DNA of 64,000 nt from Roseovarius sp. UBA6217 (GTDB taxonomy: Bacteria; Pseudomonadota; Alphaproteobacteria; Rhodobacterales; Rhodobacteraceae), in assembly GCA_002421985.1 (NCBI GenBank), contig DISF01000043.1, forward strand, positions 13,088-77,087, given 5' to 3'. The notes beneath the pieces were generated by a model. The model saw nothing but the letters and a program-made list of their open reading frames with translations. It had not been told where the DNA came from and did no database searches. Each line of letters starts with the position of its first letter. Position 1 is the first letter of the stretch. Positions 20,750-28,880 of this stretch are shown piece by piece. The position numbers were made by a program, and so were the translations under genes.

Positions 20750-22992
20750 CAGCCCCCCGCTTGGATCGCCGCCAGCACGCGCGGCGGCGACATCGGCAAT
20801 TGCACCATCCGCACCCCCGCCGCCGCCGACACCGCATTGGCCACCGCCGCGAGCGGCGGCACGATCGAGGTCTCGCCCACCCCGCGCACGCCGTAGGGGT
20901 GGCCGGGATTGGGAATCTCCAGAATGACCGTGTCGATCATCGGCAGGTCAGAGGCCACCGGGATGCGGTAATCGAGGAAGCCCGCGTTTTGCAGGATACC
21001 ATCCTCGCCATAGATATATTCCTCGTTGAGCGCCCAGCCGATCCCCTGCGCGGCACCGCCCTGAAACTGCCCTTCGACATAAGAGGGATGCACCGCCTTG
21101 CCGGCATCCTGAAACACCGTGTAGCGCAGGATTTTCGTGGCCCCGGTCTCGGGGTCCACCTCGACATCGGCCATATGGGTGGCAAAACTCACCCCCGCCC
21201 CCTGAGCGGTCACCTCGTGGTGGCCTGCAATCGGCCCGCCGGTCTTGCTGGCCACGGCGGCGATCTCCTTGATGGTCATGGGCGGGAATTTCCCGGCATT
21301 GGGGCCAGCGGGGCGCGCGGCCCCGTCTTCCCAGTCCACGGCCTCCTCGTCGATGCCCCAGATCTTTGCCGCGCGGCGGCACATCTCGCGCTTGGCGGAT
21401 CGCGCCGCCTCGATCGTGGCCAGCCCCACCGCGAATGTCACGCGAGAGCCATGCGTCACCTCGTTCTGCCCCAGCGACCCGGTATCGGCAATCACCGTGC
21501 GCACCTGATCATAGGGGATGCCCAGTTCCTCGGCGGCCATCATCGTCATCGAGGCGCGCGAGCCGCCGATATCGGGGTTGCCCTCGGAGACCGTGACCGT
21601 GCCGTCAGGCGTGATGTTGAGCGAGACGCAGGTATCGCCGCCGAAATTGAACCAGAAGCCGCAGGCGACCCCCCGGCCCTGATGCTTGCCAAGGGGTGCG
21701 GTCCAGTGCGGATGCGCTTTTGCGGCCTCCAGCGTGGCCTTGAGGCCTATCGCCGGATAGGTCGGCCCGTAAGAGGATTTCGTGCCCTTATCCGCGGCGT
21801 TCATCAGACGCACCGCCAGCGGATCAAGGCCAAAGCCCCGGGCCAGCTCGTCAATCGCGCTTTCAATCGCAAAGGCCGCCATCGGCGCGCCGGGGGCGCG
21901 ATAGGCCGCCGCCTTTGGGCGGTTCGTCACCACATCCCAGCCCACGGTCTTGACGTTTTCCAGATCATAGGGCGCAAAGCCCGACATCGCCCCCATATTC
22001 ACCGGCGAGCCGGGCCAGGCCCCGCCCTGATAGCGCAATTCGGCAAAACCGGCTGTGATGCGGCCCTCCTTCGTCATGCCGATCTTGACATCAATCGAGG
22101 TCGAGGCGGTCGGCCCCGTGGCGCGCAGCACTTCCGAGCGGCTCATCACCATCTTGACCGGGCGACCCGATTTGCGGGCCAGCATCAACGCCACCGGCTC
22201 AAGGAACACGGTCGTCTTGCCGCCGAACCCGCCACCGATTTCGCTGGCCGTCACCCGCAATTGCCCCTGCTCCAGCCCCAGAATGGCGGCGCAGGTGTTG
22301 CGCACCATGTAATGCCCCTGCGTGCAGACCCAGAGATCGCCCTGCCCGTCCGCGCCCATTGTCGCAAGGCAGGCATGGGGTTCGATATAGCCCTGATGGG
22401 TCGCTGCCGTGCGGTAGGTGCGCTCGAGCACACGGTCGGCCTTCGCCAGCCCGGCCTCGATATCGCCATGCCCGAATTCCGCCCGCGCGATCACGTTTTG
22501 GGACATGCCCGGCGGCACCGTCTCCTCTTGCCGCCCCTCGTGGAGCACCGGCGCATCGGGCTTCATGGCCTCGTCCACATCCGTCACATGCGGCAGAACC
22601 TCATAGTCCACCTCGATGAGCCTCAGCGCCTGCCGCGCCACGGCGGGCGAAATGGCGGCCACGGCGGCAATGGCGTGGCCATCGTAAAGCGCCTTCTCGC
22701 CCGCCATGCAGTTCTCCATGATAACGGCGACATGATCGGGCACGGTGCCGAAATCGGCGCGCGTGACCACCGCCTTGACGCCGGCAAGGGCCTCGGCCTT
22801 TGACGTGTCAATCCGCTTGATCCGCGCATGGGCATGAGGCGAGCGCAGGATACGCCCCGTGAGCATCCCCGGCGCTACCATATCGGCCCCGAAACGCGCG
22901 CGCCCCGTTACCTTGTCGATGCCGTCGGGCCGGTCGGGGCGCGTGCCCACCACCTTGAAGACACGGGGTTTCTTGCTGTCATCAAGCGCCAT
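20749..22992 (-). CDS. Molybdenum hydroxylase large (Mo-binding) subunit
   Basis: A 747-aa subunit of the xanthine dehydrogenase/CO dehydrogenase superfamily that carries the molybdopterin cofactor. It begins with the hammerhead segment DKVTGRARFGADMVAPGML; the cofactor motif GGGFGGKTTVFLEP is near residue 240. The loop that holds cysteine or a glycine pair in CO dehydrogenases reads AAYRAPGAP here, so it is not a form I CoxL (AYRCSFR) and the substrate is unknown. GVRGVGETSIVPPLAAVANA with the catalytic Glu region is near the end. Start at ATG 22992, overlapping the small subunit stop. Confidence 0.88.
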   Translation of the reverse strand: MALDDSKKPRVFKVVGTRPDRPDGIDKVTGRARFGADMVAPGMLTGRILRSPHAHARIKRIDTSKAEALAGVKAVVTRADFGTVPDHVAVIMENCMAGEKALYDGHAIAAVAAISPAVARQALRLIEVDYEVLPHVTDVDEAMKPDAPVLHEGRQEETVPPGMSQNVIARAEFGHGDIEAGLAKADRVLERTYRTAATHQGYIEPHACLATMGADGQGDLWVCTQGHYMVRNTCAAILGLEQGQLRVTASEIGGGFGGKTTVFLEPVALMLARKSGRPVKMVMSRSEVLRATGPTASTSIDVKIGMTKEGRITAGFAELRYQGGAWPGSPVNMGAMSGFAPYDLENVKTVGWDVVTNRPKAAAYRAPGAPMAAFAIESAIDELARGFGLDPLAVRLMNAADKGTKSSYGPTYPAIGLKATLEAAKAHPHWTAPLGKHQGRGVACGFWFNFGGDTCVSLNITPDGTVTVSEGNPDIGGSRASMTMMAAEELGIPYDQVRTVIADTGSLGQNEVTHGSRVTFAVGLATIEAARSAKREMCRRAAKIWGIDEEAVDWEDGAARPAGPNAGKFPPMTIKEIAAVASKTGGPIAGHHEVTAQGAGVSFATHMADVEVDPETGATKILRYTVFQDAGKAVHPSYVEGQFQGGAAQGIGWALNEEYIYGEDGILQNAGFLDYRIPVASDLPMIDTVILEIPNPGHPYGVRGVGETSIVPPLAAVANAVSAAAGVRMVQLPMSPPRVLAAIQAGG

Positions 22993-23471
22993 CACGATGC
23001 CCTCCGCATGTCCGCCGCCGTGTCCAGCACGGCGCGGATGATCTTGTCATAACCGGTGCAGCGGCAGAGGTTGCCCGCCAGCCAATAGCGCACCTCTTCC
23101 TCGCTTGGATCGGGGTTGCGCTCCAGCAGCGATTTCGCCGCCACGAGGATACCGGGCGTGCAGATGCCGCATTGCAGCGCCGCCATCTCGATGAATTTCT
23201 TCTGGAGCGGGTGGAGCTGGTCGCCCGCGGCCATGCCCTCGATGGTGGTGATCTCGCACCCCTCGGCCTCGGCCCCGAGCATCAGGCAGGAGCAGACAAG
23301 CCGCCCGTCCACCGTCACCGAACAGGCCCCGCAATCGCCGGTGCCGCAACCCTCCTTGGTGCCCGTGAGGCCCAGCTCGTCGCGCAGCACATCCAGAAGC
23401 GTCGCCTCGGCCTCGCAGAGGAATTCGGTCGCGTCGCCGTTGATTTTCGTCGTCACATGTATCCGGCTCAT
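22992..23471 (-). CDS. Molybdenum hydroxylase 2Fe-2S subunit
   Basis: A 159-aa electron-transfer subunit with two [2Fe-2S] clusters. The N-terminal plant-type cluster has cysteines in EGCGTGDCGACSVTVDG and a downstream SCLMLGA; the C-terminal helical domain has CGICTPG and LCRCTGYDKI. It matches CoxS/XdhC-type small subunits in length. It sits between the FAD and Mo subunit genes with overlaps on both sides (4 bases with the FAD gene, 1 base with the Mo gene). Confidence 0.93.
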   Translation of the reverse strand: MSRIHVTTKINGDATEFLCEAEATLLDVLRDELGLTGTKEGCGTGDCGACSVTVDGRLVCSCLMLGAEAEGCEITTIEGMAAGDQLHPLQKKFIEMAALQCGICTPGILVAAKSLLERNPDPSEEEVRYWLAGNLCRCTGYDKIIRAVLDTAADMRRAS

Positions 23472-24331
23472 GCCTGTTCTCCTTTCGCGCGCGCCCCGGC
23501 GATCACCGCCGCGCGGCGCGCCAATACGCCCGCCACATGGCGGCGGAAGGCGACCGTGCCGCGCTTGTCATCTATCGGTGTCGCGGCCTTTGAACAGGCC
23601 GCCGCCAGATCAGAGAGCGCCGCCTCGTCAAGCGCGCGGCCCATGATCGCCTCTGCCGCCGCATCAACGAGAATGACCTTCGGCCCGACCGCGCCAAGCG
23701 CCACCCGCGCCGCCGTCACCCGGCCCTCCTCGTCAAGGCTGAGCGAGACGCCGCAGCCCACCACCGCGATATCCATCTCGGTGCGCGGGATGAAGCGCAG
23801 ATAGGCATCGCCCGAGCGCGGCGCCTTCGCGGGCAGAAGGATCGAGGCGATGAACTCGCCCCGCGCGAGCGCGGTCTTGCCCGGCCCTTTGGGCACGTCG
23901 ATCACCGCCAGATCGCGCGTGCCCTCGGGCCCCACGATCCGCGCCACCGCCCCGGCGGCGACCATCGCAGGCACCGAATCGGCCGCCGGAGAGGCGTTGC
24001 AGAGGTTCCCCGCCAGAGTGGCGCGCCCCTGCACCTGCGTCGATCCGATAAGCCCCGCCGCCTCGACCACGCCGGGCCAGTCGGCGCGCAACCCCTCATG
24101 TTCGCCTATCTCGGCACCCGAGACGGCGGCCCCGATGCGCCAGCCGCCCGCCTCTGGCGCAATCTCGCGCATTCCTTTGATGCGCTTGATATCCACGATC
24201 AGGTCCGGCTCGATCATCTCCGACCGCAGCCTGACCAAGAGGTCGGTGCCCCCCGCCAGCACATGCGCGCCCGGCGCGCCCGCCAAGGTGGCAACCGCGT
24301 CTTCCACGCTCGATGGTGCCTCGTATCGCAT
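23468..24331 (-). CDS. Molybdenum hydroxylase FAD subunit
   Basis: A 287-aa flavin subunit (CoxM/XdhB type) that passes electrons from the iron-sulfur subunit to the acceptor. The FAD-binding loop is AHVLAGGTDLLVRLR, with the second motif QGRATLAGNLCNASPAADS. It is the first gene of the four-gene unit FAD - 2Fe-2S - Mo - MoaD-like. AAAGGATC precedes the ATG. A sigma70-like promoter lies 60-90 bases upstream. Confidence 0.92.
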   Translation of the reverse strand: MRYEAPSSVEDAVATLAGAPGAHVLAGGTDLLVRLRSEMIEPDLIVDIKRIKGMREIAPEAGGWRIGAAVSGAEIGEHEGLRADWPGVVEAAGLIGSTQVQGRATLAGNLCNASPAADSVPAMVAAGAVARIVGPEGTRDLAVIDVPKGPGKTALARGEFIASILLPAKAPRSGDAYLRFIPRTEMDIAVVGCGVSLSLDEEGRVTAARVALGAVGPKVILVDAAAEAIMGRALDEAALSDLAAACSKAATPIDDKRGTVAFRRHVAGVLARRAAVIAGARAKGEQA

Positions 24332-24688
24332 GGCTCGATCCTTTCGCTCTGCCTGGGTCGGGGGCGGTGGTGCCCCCCCTGATAGGACCGACTATCGTGC
24401 AAACCGCGCGCGGGTGCAAACGGGTTCCCGCTGCGCCTGCCCGGTCGATCTCTTGCGCCAGAAGGACCAGCCCCGCGCCGTCGTCCCGCGCCGTCGGGCG
24501 CAGCGGGGCGGCGGTCTTGAAGCGGTGATGCGGCTCCGCCCGAGCATTGCCGAGCTGTGCCACATATCATCCAGTGCAACCGCTGCGACAACGGGATAAC
24601 GTTGGTGGCCTGTTGCGGACGATGTCATCTTGGCCCCGCGCGGCTCAGCGCATCCTATCGACAGTCCCCAAAAGGCCCCGCCACATCA
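24332..24688. other. Intergenic region between the molybdenum hydroxylase operon and ribD
   Basis: About 357 bases without a convincing gene. It holds the candidate promoter at 24391-24419. A plus-strand frame from 24557 begins MPHIIQCNRCDNGITLVACC with two CxxC-like pairs, but it lacks a ribosome site and runs antisense through ribD, so it was not accepted. No riboswitch or clear terminator was recognised. Confidence 0.5.
24391..24419 (-). promoter_or_regulatory. Candidate promoter of the molybdenum hydroxylase operon
   Basis: On the minus strand TTGCAC (24419-24414) and GATAGT (24396-24391) are spaced by 17 bases, a reasonable sigma70-type pair 60 bases before the FAD subunit ATG. TTTGCAC also occurs as a direct repeat in the spacer, which could be an operator. 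Judged by eye only. Confidence 0.4.
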
Positions 24689-25786
24689 TCACCCCGCCCG
24701 CGCCCAGCGGTGCATCACGTCGCCGCCAACGGCCCGCGTCTCGATGAGGTCGAACCGCGCGGCCTCGTCGAGCCGCGACAGGCCCAGCGCGCCCAGACCC
24801 GGCAGCCCCTCGGCCCCGATGGCAAGCCCGGCGGTAAAGCCCACAAGCTCGTCCACCAGCCCCGCCCCCACGAGCGAGGCCGCGAGCGCGCCGCCGCCCT
24901 CGCAAAAGACCCGCGTCAGCCCCGCCGCGCCCAGCGCGCGCAGCATCGCGCCCGCATCCACCTGCCCCGCCACCACCGCGCAGGGCAAGAGCCGCGCGCC
25001 AAGGCCGCGCCACGCCTCGACAAGCGCCCGATCAGGCCCGTCACCGTGGCAGAGCCAGAGCGGCACCTCGCGCGCGCTGCGTGCAAGCTGCGACATCAGC
25101 GGCAGATCGAGCCTGCGCGACACCACCACGCGCACCGGCTGGCGCGCCACGCCCATGCCGCGCACGGTCAGCATCGGATCATCGGCGCGCGCCGTGCCCG
25201 CGCCCACCATCACCGCGTCATGGCGCGCGCGCATGGCATGGACCGTGCGCCGCGCCTCCGGCCCGGTGATCCACTGGCTATGCCCCGAGGCGGTGGCGAT
25301 GCGACCGTCGAAACTCGACGCGAGTTTCAGCGTGACAAAGGGCCGGCCCAGCTCGTTGCGCATGAGAAACCCGGCGTGATCGCGGGCCGCCTCATCGGCC
25401 AGAACACCGGTCGTGACCGCGATGCCCGCCGCGCGCAGCATCTCGAAACCGCGCCCCGAGACGCGCGGATCGGTATCGTCGAACGGGGCCACGACCCGCG
25501 CCACCCCCGCCGCGATCAACGCCTCGGCACAGGGCGGCGTGGCACCGTGATGCGCGCAAGGCTCGAGCGTGACATAGGCGGTCGCCCCGCGCGCCAGCGC
25601 CCCGGCCTGCGCCAGCGCCTGTGGCTCGGCATGGGGCCGCCCGCCGGGGGCGGTGCAGCCGCGCCCGACGATGCGCCCGCCCTGCACGATGACACAGCCC
25701 ACTGCGGGGTTGGGCGCGCATTGCCCCATGCCCCGCCGCCCAAGCGACAGCGCCAACGCCATGAAACGGCGGTCGGCCCCGGTCAT
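24689..25786 (-). CDS. ribD: Bifunctional riboflavin deaminase/reductase
   Basis: A 365-aa two-domain riboflavin enzyme. The N-terminal cytidine-deaminase-like domain has the zinc ligands in GRPHAEPQAL and LEPCAHHGATPPC. The C-terminal reductase domain, from about residue 145, shows RPFVTLKLASSFDGRIATA and FCEGGGALAASL. It begins 4 bases after the nrdR stop. A riboflavin synthase gene, often next in this order, is absent; an intergenic region and the molybdenum operon follow instead. Confidence 0.94.
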   Translation of the reverse strand: MTGADRRFMALALSLGRRGMGQCAPNPAVGCVIVQGGRIVGRGCTAPGGRPHAEPQALAQAGALARGATAYVTLEPCAHHGATPPCAEALIAAGVARVVAPFDDTDPRVSGRGFEMLRAAGIAVTTGVLADEAARDHAGFLMRNELGRPFVTLKLASSFDGRIATASGHSQWITGPEARRTVHAMRARHDAVMVGAGTARADDPMLTVRGMGVARQPVRVVVSRRLDLPLMSQLARSAREVPLWLCHGDGPDRALVEAWRGLGARLLPCAVVAGQVDAGAMLRALGAAGLTRVFCEGGGALAASLVGAGLVDELVGFTAGLAIGAEGLPGLGALGLSRLDEAARFDLIETRAVGGDVMHRWARAG

Positions 25787-25790
25787 GCGC

Positions 25791-26264
25791 TCAATCTTGC
25801 GCCGCCGCGCGCTCGTCGGGGCGCAGCTCGCTTACGAAGCGGTCGAAATCGTCGGCTTCCTGGAAATTCTTGTAGACGCTGGCAAAGCGGACATAGGCCA
25901 CGGTGTCGATTCGGGCGAGCGTCTCCATCACGATCTCGCCGATCACCTTGGAGGGGATATCGGTATCGCCCATGCTTTCAAGCCTGCGCACGATGCCGGA
26001 AATCATCTGCTCCACGCGCTCGGGGTCGATGGGGCGTTTCTGCATGGCGATGCGGATCGAGCGTTCAAGCTTGTCACGGTCGAACTCCTCGCGCCGCCCG
26101 TTGGTCTTGATCACCACCAGATCGCGCAACTGCACCCGCTCATAGGTGGTGAACCGCCCGCCACAGTCAGGACAGAACCGCCGCCTGCGGATCGAGACAT
26201 GCTCTTCTGCCGGGCGTGAATCCTTGACCTGTGTGTCGATATTTCCGCAAAACGGGCAGCGCAT
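25791..26264 (-). CDS. nrdR: Transcriptional repressor NrdR
   Basis: A 157-aa zinc/ATP-cone repressor of ribonucleotide reductase genes. The zinc ribbon has MRCPFCG at the start and [10 protein letters not shown] downstream (four cysteines), followed by the ATP-cone beginning [17 protein letters not shown]. The ATG at 26264 matches the invariant family N-terminus; the open frame upstream to 26330 does not. It is translated just ahead of ribD. Confidence 0.96.
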   Translation of the reverse strand: MRCPFCGNIDTQVKDSRPAEEHVSIRRRRFCPDCGGRFTTYERVQLRDLVVIKTNGRREEFDRDKLERSIRIAMQKRPIDPERVEQMISGIVRRLESMGDTDIPSKVIGEIVMETLARIDTVAYVRFASVYKNFQEADDFDRFVSELRPDERAAAQD

Positions 26265-26316
26265 CCCCCGTCCCCCTTTTTGTCTCTGCCTCTCGGATGG
26301 TGGGTCTGACGCCCGG

Positions 26317-26325
26317 TTATCCACA
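26317..26325 (+). promoter_or_regulatory. Perfect DnaA-box 9-mer upstream of nrdR
   Basis: TTATCCACA, the strict consensus DnaA box, lies about 55 bases upstream of the nrdR start and is followed by TATAGGAC. Single boxes occur by chance, and no cluster or origin-like AT region is present. A role in linking DnaA activity to nucleotide-synthesis control is possible but unproven. Confidence 0.4.
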
Positions 26326-26396
26326 GGCACTATAGGACAGCCTCAAGGTTTTGGGTAGGGGGCATTTGCCGCCCCCCAGATCAAGGGGGCACGCGC

Positions 26397-26936
26397 CTAT
26401 TTGCACCCGCGCAGCGGGGCCAGGAGCGCGCGCCACAGGCCGTGCCGCCCCGGCTCCGGGTGCCGCGGCTGCGGCGCGCGATGCCGATCGTCGTGAAAGA
26501 GCGGGGCCAGGATCGCCTCGCTCAGCACCCAGCGCCCGCAGCGCCCCTCCTGCCGGTCGGCGCGCTGATAGCCAAGCCAACGCTCGAGCGTCGCCCCGCA
26601 GGTGATCCGCGCGGCGGGCAGCGGCAGATAAAAGCCGCTGTTGATGCGCAGGCAGATATTGTCGAGATGCCGCGCGACGGGGCGATAGTTCTCGGGCACA
26701 TGCGGCTTGGGCAGATAGTTGAACCGCTCCGGCGCGCCGTTGAAGAACACGCCAAGTGCGGCGGCAAGATCGAGATCGCGGCGCGCCATGACCCGCCCCA
26801 GCCCCGCGCAGGGAGCCTCTGACCAGTCGAGCGCATCGAGCGCCTTGGCCAGCGCCTCGCCCGAGAGGGGATCGAGCGCGCGCCCGTCTGTCCGCGAGCC
26901 GCCATGCCTTGGGCGCGCCGAATCCGATGTTGCCAT
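26397..26936 (-). CDS. Hypothetical protein, 179 aa
   Basis: Soluble protein of unknown family. It has a polar, low-complexity first 30 residues, then a compact-looking region: DLDLAAALGVFFNGAPERFNYLP-type segment around residue 55 and a central HLDNICLRINSGFYLPLP. The C-terminus is rich in Arg, His and Pro. AAGGA precedes the ATG. Codon use matches the neighbours, so it is likely a native gene rather than a shadow. No enzyme motif could be recognised. Confidence 0.6.
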   Translation of the reverse strand: MATSDSARPRHGGSRTDGRALDPLSGEALAKALDALDWSEAPCAGLGRVMARRDLDLAAALGVFFNGAPERFNYLPKPHVPENYRPVARHLDNICLRINSGFYLPLPAARITCGATLERWLGYQRADRQEGRCGRWVLSEAILAPLFHDDRHRAPQPRHPEPGRHGLWRALLAPLRGCK

Positions 26937-27009
26937 GTCGCGCTATCCTTGAGGGGGGAATGTCTTGGCGCAGGATCGTGCCCCAAGACGCATTTTCTGA
27001 GGAGCAATC

Positions 27010-27552
27010 ATGGCAACGTTGCGGCACGGGCACAGGGCGGCGGCGCGTGGCGCAGGGGCCGATTTTCCGCTTTGGCCCGGCGATGCGGGCCGGTATGGTC
27101 ACCTCATGTGGCCCCGCATCCTCACCGCGCTTTCCGCGCCCAAACCCGCCCCCCTGCCCGAGCCGGACGAGCGTTTGGCGCTTGGGGCGCTGATGGTGCG
27201 CGTCGCCAAATCCGACCACGATTACGCCTTGGCCGAGATACAGCGCATCGACCGGCTGCTTGCGGCGCTCAACGGCATCGGCCCGGTCGCGGCGGCACGG
27301 ATGCGCGCGGATTGCGAGCGGCTTGAACGCGCGGCCCCCGATACCGAGCTTTTTGGCCATATGATCCGCGACCGCGTGCGCATCGACGCGCGCCTCGCCG
27401 CGCTCGAGGCGCTTTGGGAGGTGGTGCTGTCGGATGGCGATTGTGCGGCAGAAGAAATCGCCGTGCTTGACGCCGCCCGCGAAGCGATGGGCCTGAGCGA
27501 GAGCGACAGCGCGGCGGCGCGTGCGCTCGCCGAAACCCGAGGCCAGGGTTAA
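27010..27552 (+). CDS. TerB-like protein
   Basis: A TerB-family helical protein, the fold used by tellurite-resistance and DjlA-like proteins. The signature is LALGALMVRVAKSDHDYALAEIQRIDRLL, split here as LALGALMVRVAKSDHDY and AEIQRIDRLL, repeated in LWEVVLSDGDCAAEEIAVLD; both contain the acidic D-x-D/E metal-like sites. The start is uncertain. The ATG at 27010 has a strong GAGGAG ribosome site (180 aa); the ATG at 27106 gives the usual family N-terminus MWPRILTALSAP (148 aa). Confidence 0.75.
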   Translation: MATLRHGHRAAARGAGADFPLWPGDAGRYGHLMWPRILTALSAPKPAPLPEPDERLALGALMVRVAKSDHDYALAEIQRIDRLLAALNGIGPVAAARMRADCERLERAAPDTELFGHMIRDRVRIDARLAALEALWEVVLSDGDCAAEEIAVLDAAREAMGLSESDSAAARALAETRGQG

Positions 27553-27773
27553 CCAAACCGCCACGATACCGTCCCGCGAATCAGGGTCTGCGTGGCAGCG
27601 CCGCCGCGTATTTCGCGCAATGCTGCGACAATTCCCCGTCTTGGGCGCCACAACCCCCGGCACGCGCATCGCGACACCGCGCCCCGTCATAAAGCGCGAC
27701 ACAGGGTTTGCGCATTCCAGACACAAGGTTGCACAGTCCCGGAGCGCCGGTTTGAGCGCGGCTTGAACGCCCC

Positions 27774-28694
27774 TCAAACGTTGCCTGCGCAGGGCCACGC
27801 CTCGAACGGGCGCAGGCTTTCGCGGAACGTGTCGATGAATTCCAGCGTCAGAAGCGACGGCGCACCATGCACCGGGCGCACCAGCGCCAGACGGTGTGGC
27901 ACCTCGGGCACGAAAGGGCGATGGATCAGGCCGCGCGCGGCATAGCCCTCGGCATCAAGCGCGCTCACCACCGACAGGCCCGCGCCGCGCAGCACCAGCT
28001 CGCAGGCGGCGGTGAACTGGCGGATCTCGATGACTGGCGTCATCGTGACCCCGGCCCCAAGGAACGCCTCTTCGAGCGCGCGAAAGAACGCGCTGTCGCG
28101 CCTTGTGTGGATCATCCGCTCGCCCACCAGATCGGCGGGGCCAAGCACCTCGCGCGCGGCAAGCGGATGGCCGGGCGGCAGGATGCAGACGCTGCGCATC
28201 GGCACGATCTCGGCCTCGACCGCCGGATGCCCCTCGAACCCGTCGGTGATGCCGCAATGAAACTGTTCGCCGACGATCCACTCAAGGATGCGCTCGGGGC
28301 GGTCCGGCTCTACCGTGAGCGTCACGTCGGGCCGGTCCGCCAGGAACCGCGCCAGCACGCCGGGCAGGTGCGATGTGGCAAAGCCGGGCAGGCAGGCGAT
28401 GCGCAGATGCCCGGCCTTGCGGTCATTGAGGCTGCGGCTCAACTCTCCGATCCGGTCGAGCGTTTCCAGCACACGGTGGATATCTGGAAGCAGGAAGCGC
28501 GCCTCCTGCGTCGGCACCAGCCGCCCGTCGCGCCGGTCCAGCAGTGCAAGCCCCGTCTCCGCTGCAAGATCGGCCAGCAGGCGGCTGACTGCGGGTTGCG
28601 AGATGCCAAGCGCCTCGGCGGCGCGCGTCATCGAGCCGGTGGCGGCGACACGTTCAAGCGCTTCAAGCTGGCGCAGGCGCAGGCGGGCGGACAT
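27774..28694 (-). CDS. LysR-family transcriptional regulator
   Basis: A 306-aa LysR regulator. The winged HTH is in LRLRQLEALERVAATGSMTRAAEALGISQPAVSR, shown here as RQLEALERVAATGSMT and AAEALGISQPAVSRLLADL. The effector-binding domain follows from about residue 95. The start ATG at 28694 is preceded by GGAG; a TTG two codons upstream is the alternative. It is divergent from ugpB, with a perfect palindromic operator between, so it is the likely regulator of glycerol-3-phosphate uptake. The effector is unknown. Confidence 0.88.
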   Translation of the reverse strand: MSARLRLRQLEALERVAATGSMTRAAEALGISQPAVSRLLADLAAETGLALLDRRDGRLVPTQEARFLLPDIHRVLETLDRIGELSRSLNDRKAGHLRIACLPGFATSHLPGVLARFLADRPDVTLTVEPDRPERILEWIVGEQFHCGITDGFEGHPAVEAEIVPMRSVCILPPGHPLAAREVLGPADLVGERMIHTRRDSAFFRALEEAFLGAGVTMTPVIEIRQFTAACELVLRGAGLSVVSALDAEGYAARGLIHRPFVPEVPHRLALVRPVHGAPSLLTLEFIDTFRESLRPFEAWPCAGNV

Positions 28695-28747
28695 GGGCAA
28701 CTCCGGCAGGGATGACCTGGGATCAAGGTGGCAGGATGTTTATGACA

Positions 28748-28762
28748 ATAATATGATATTAT
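28748..28762. promoter_or_regulatory. Perfect palindromic operator between lysR and ugpB
   Basis: ATAATAT-G-ATATTAT is a perfect 15-base palindrome, containing the LysR-type ATAAT-N5-ATTAT (T-N11-A class) box. It lies in an AT-rich segment about 55 bases upstream of the LysR start and 120 bases upstream of ugpB. A second, looser dyad (TGACAATAATA near 28744 and TATTATGTCA near 28788) suggests a two-site LysR operator. Confidence 0.6.
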
Positions 28763-28880
28763 GTTAACACGTCTATTTGCGCGGTTGTATTATGTCAATT
28801 TCCGTGTAGCGTAGGTCTCGCGTGATCGCCGTGGCCGACCGGGGATGTCCGGCCGCGCTCGTCTTATGAGAGAGGATACG

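Noticed and set aside
24557..24690. Cysteine-rich plus-strand frame before ribD
   Set aside because: Two CxxC-like pairs drew attention, but there is no ribosome site and the rest of the frame is antisense to ribD.
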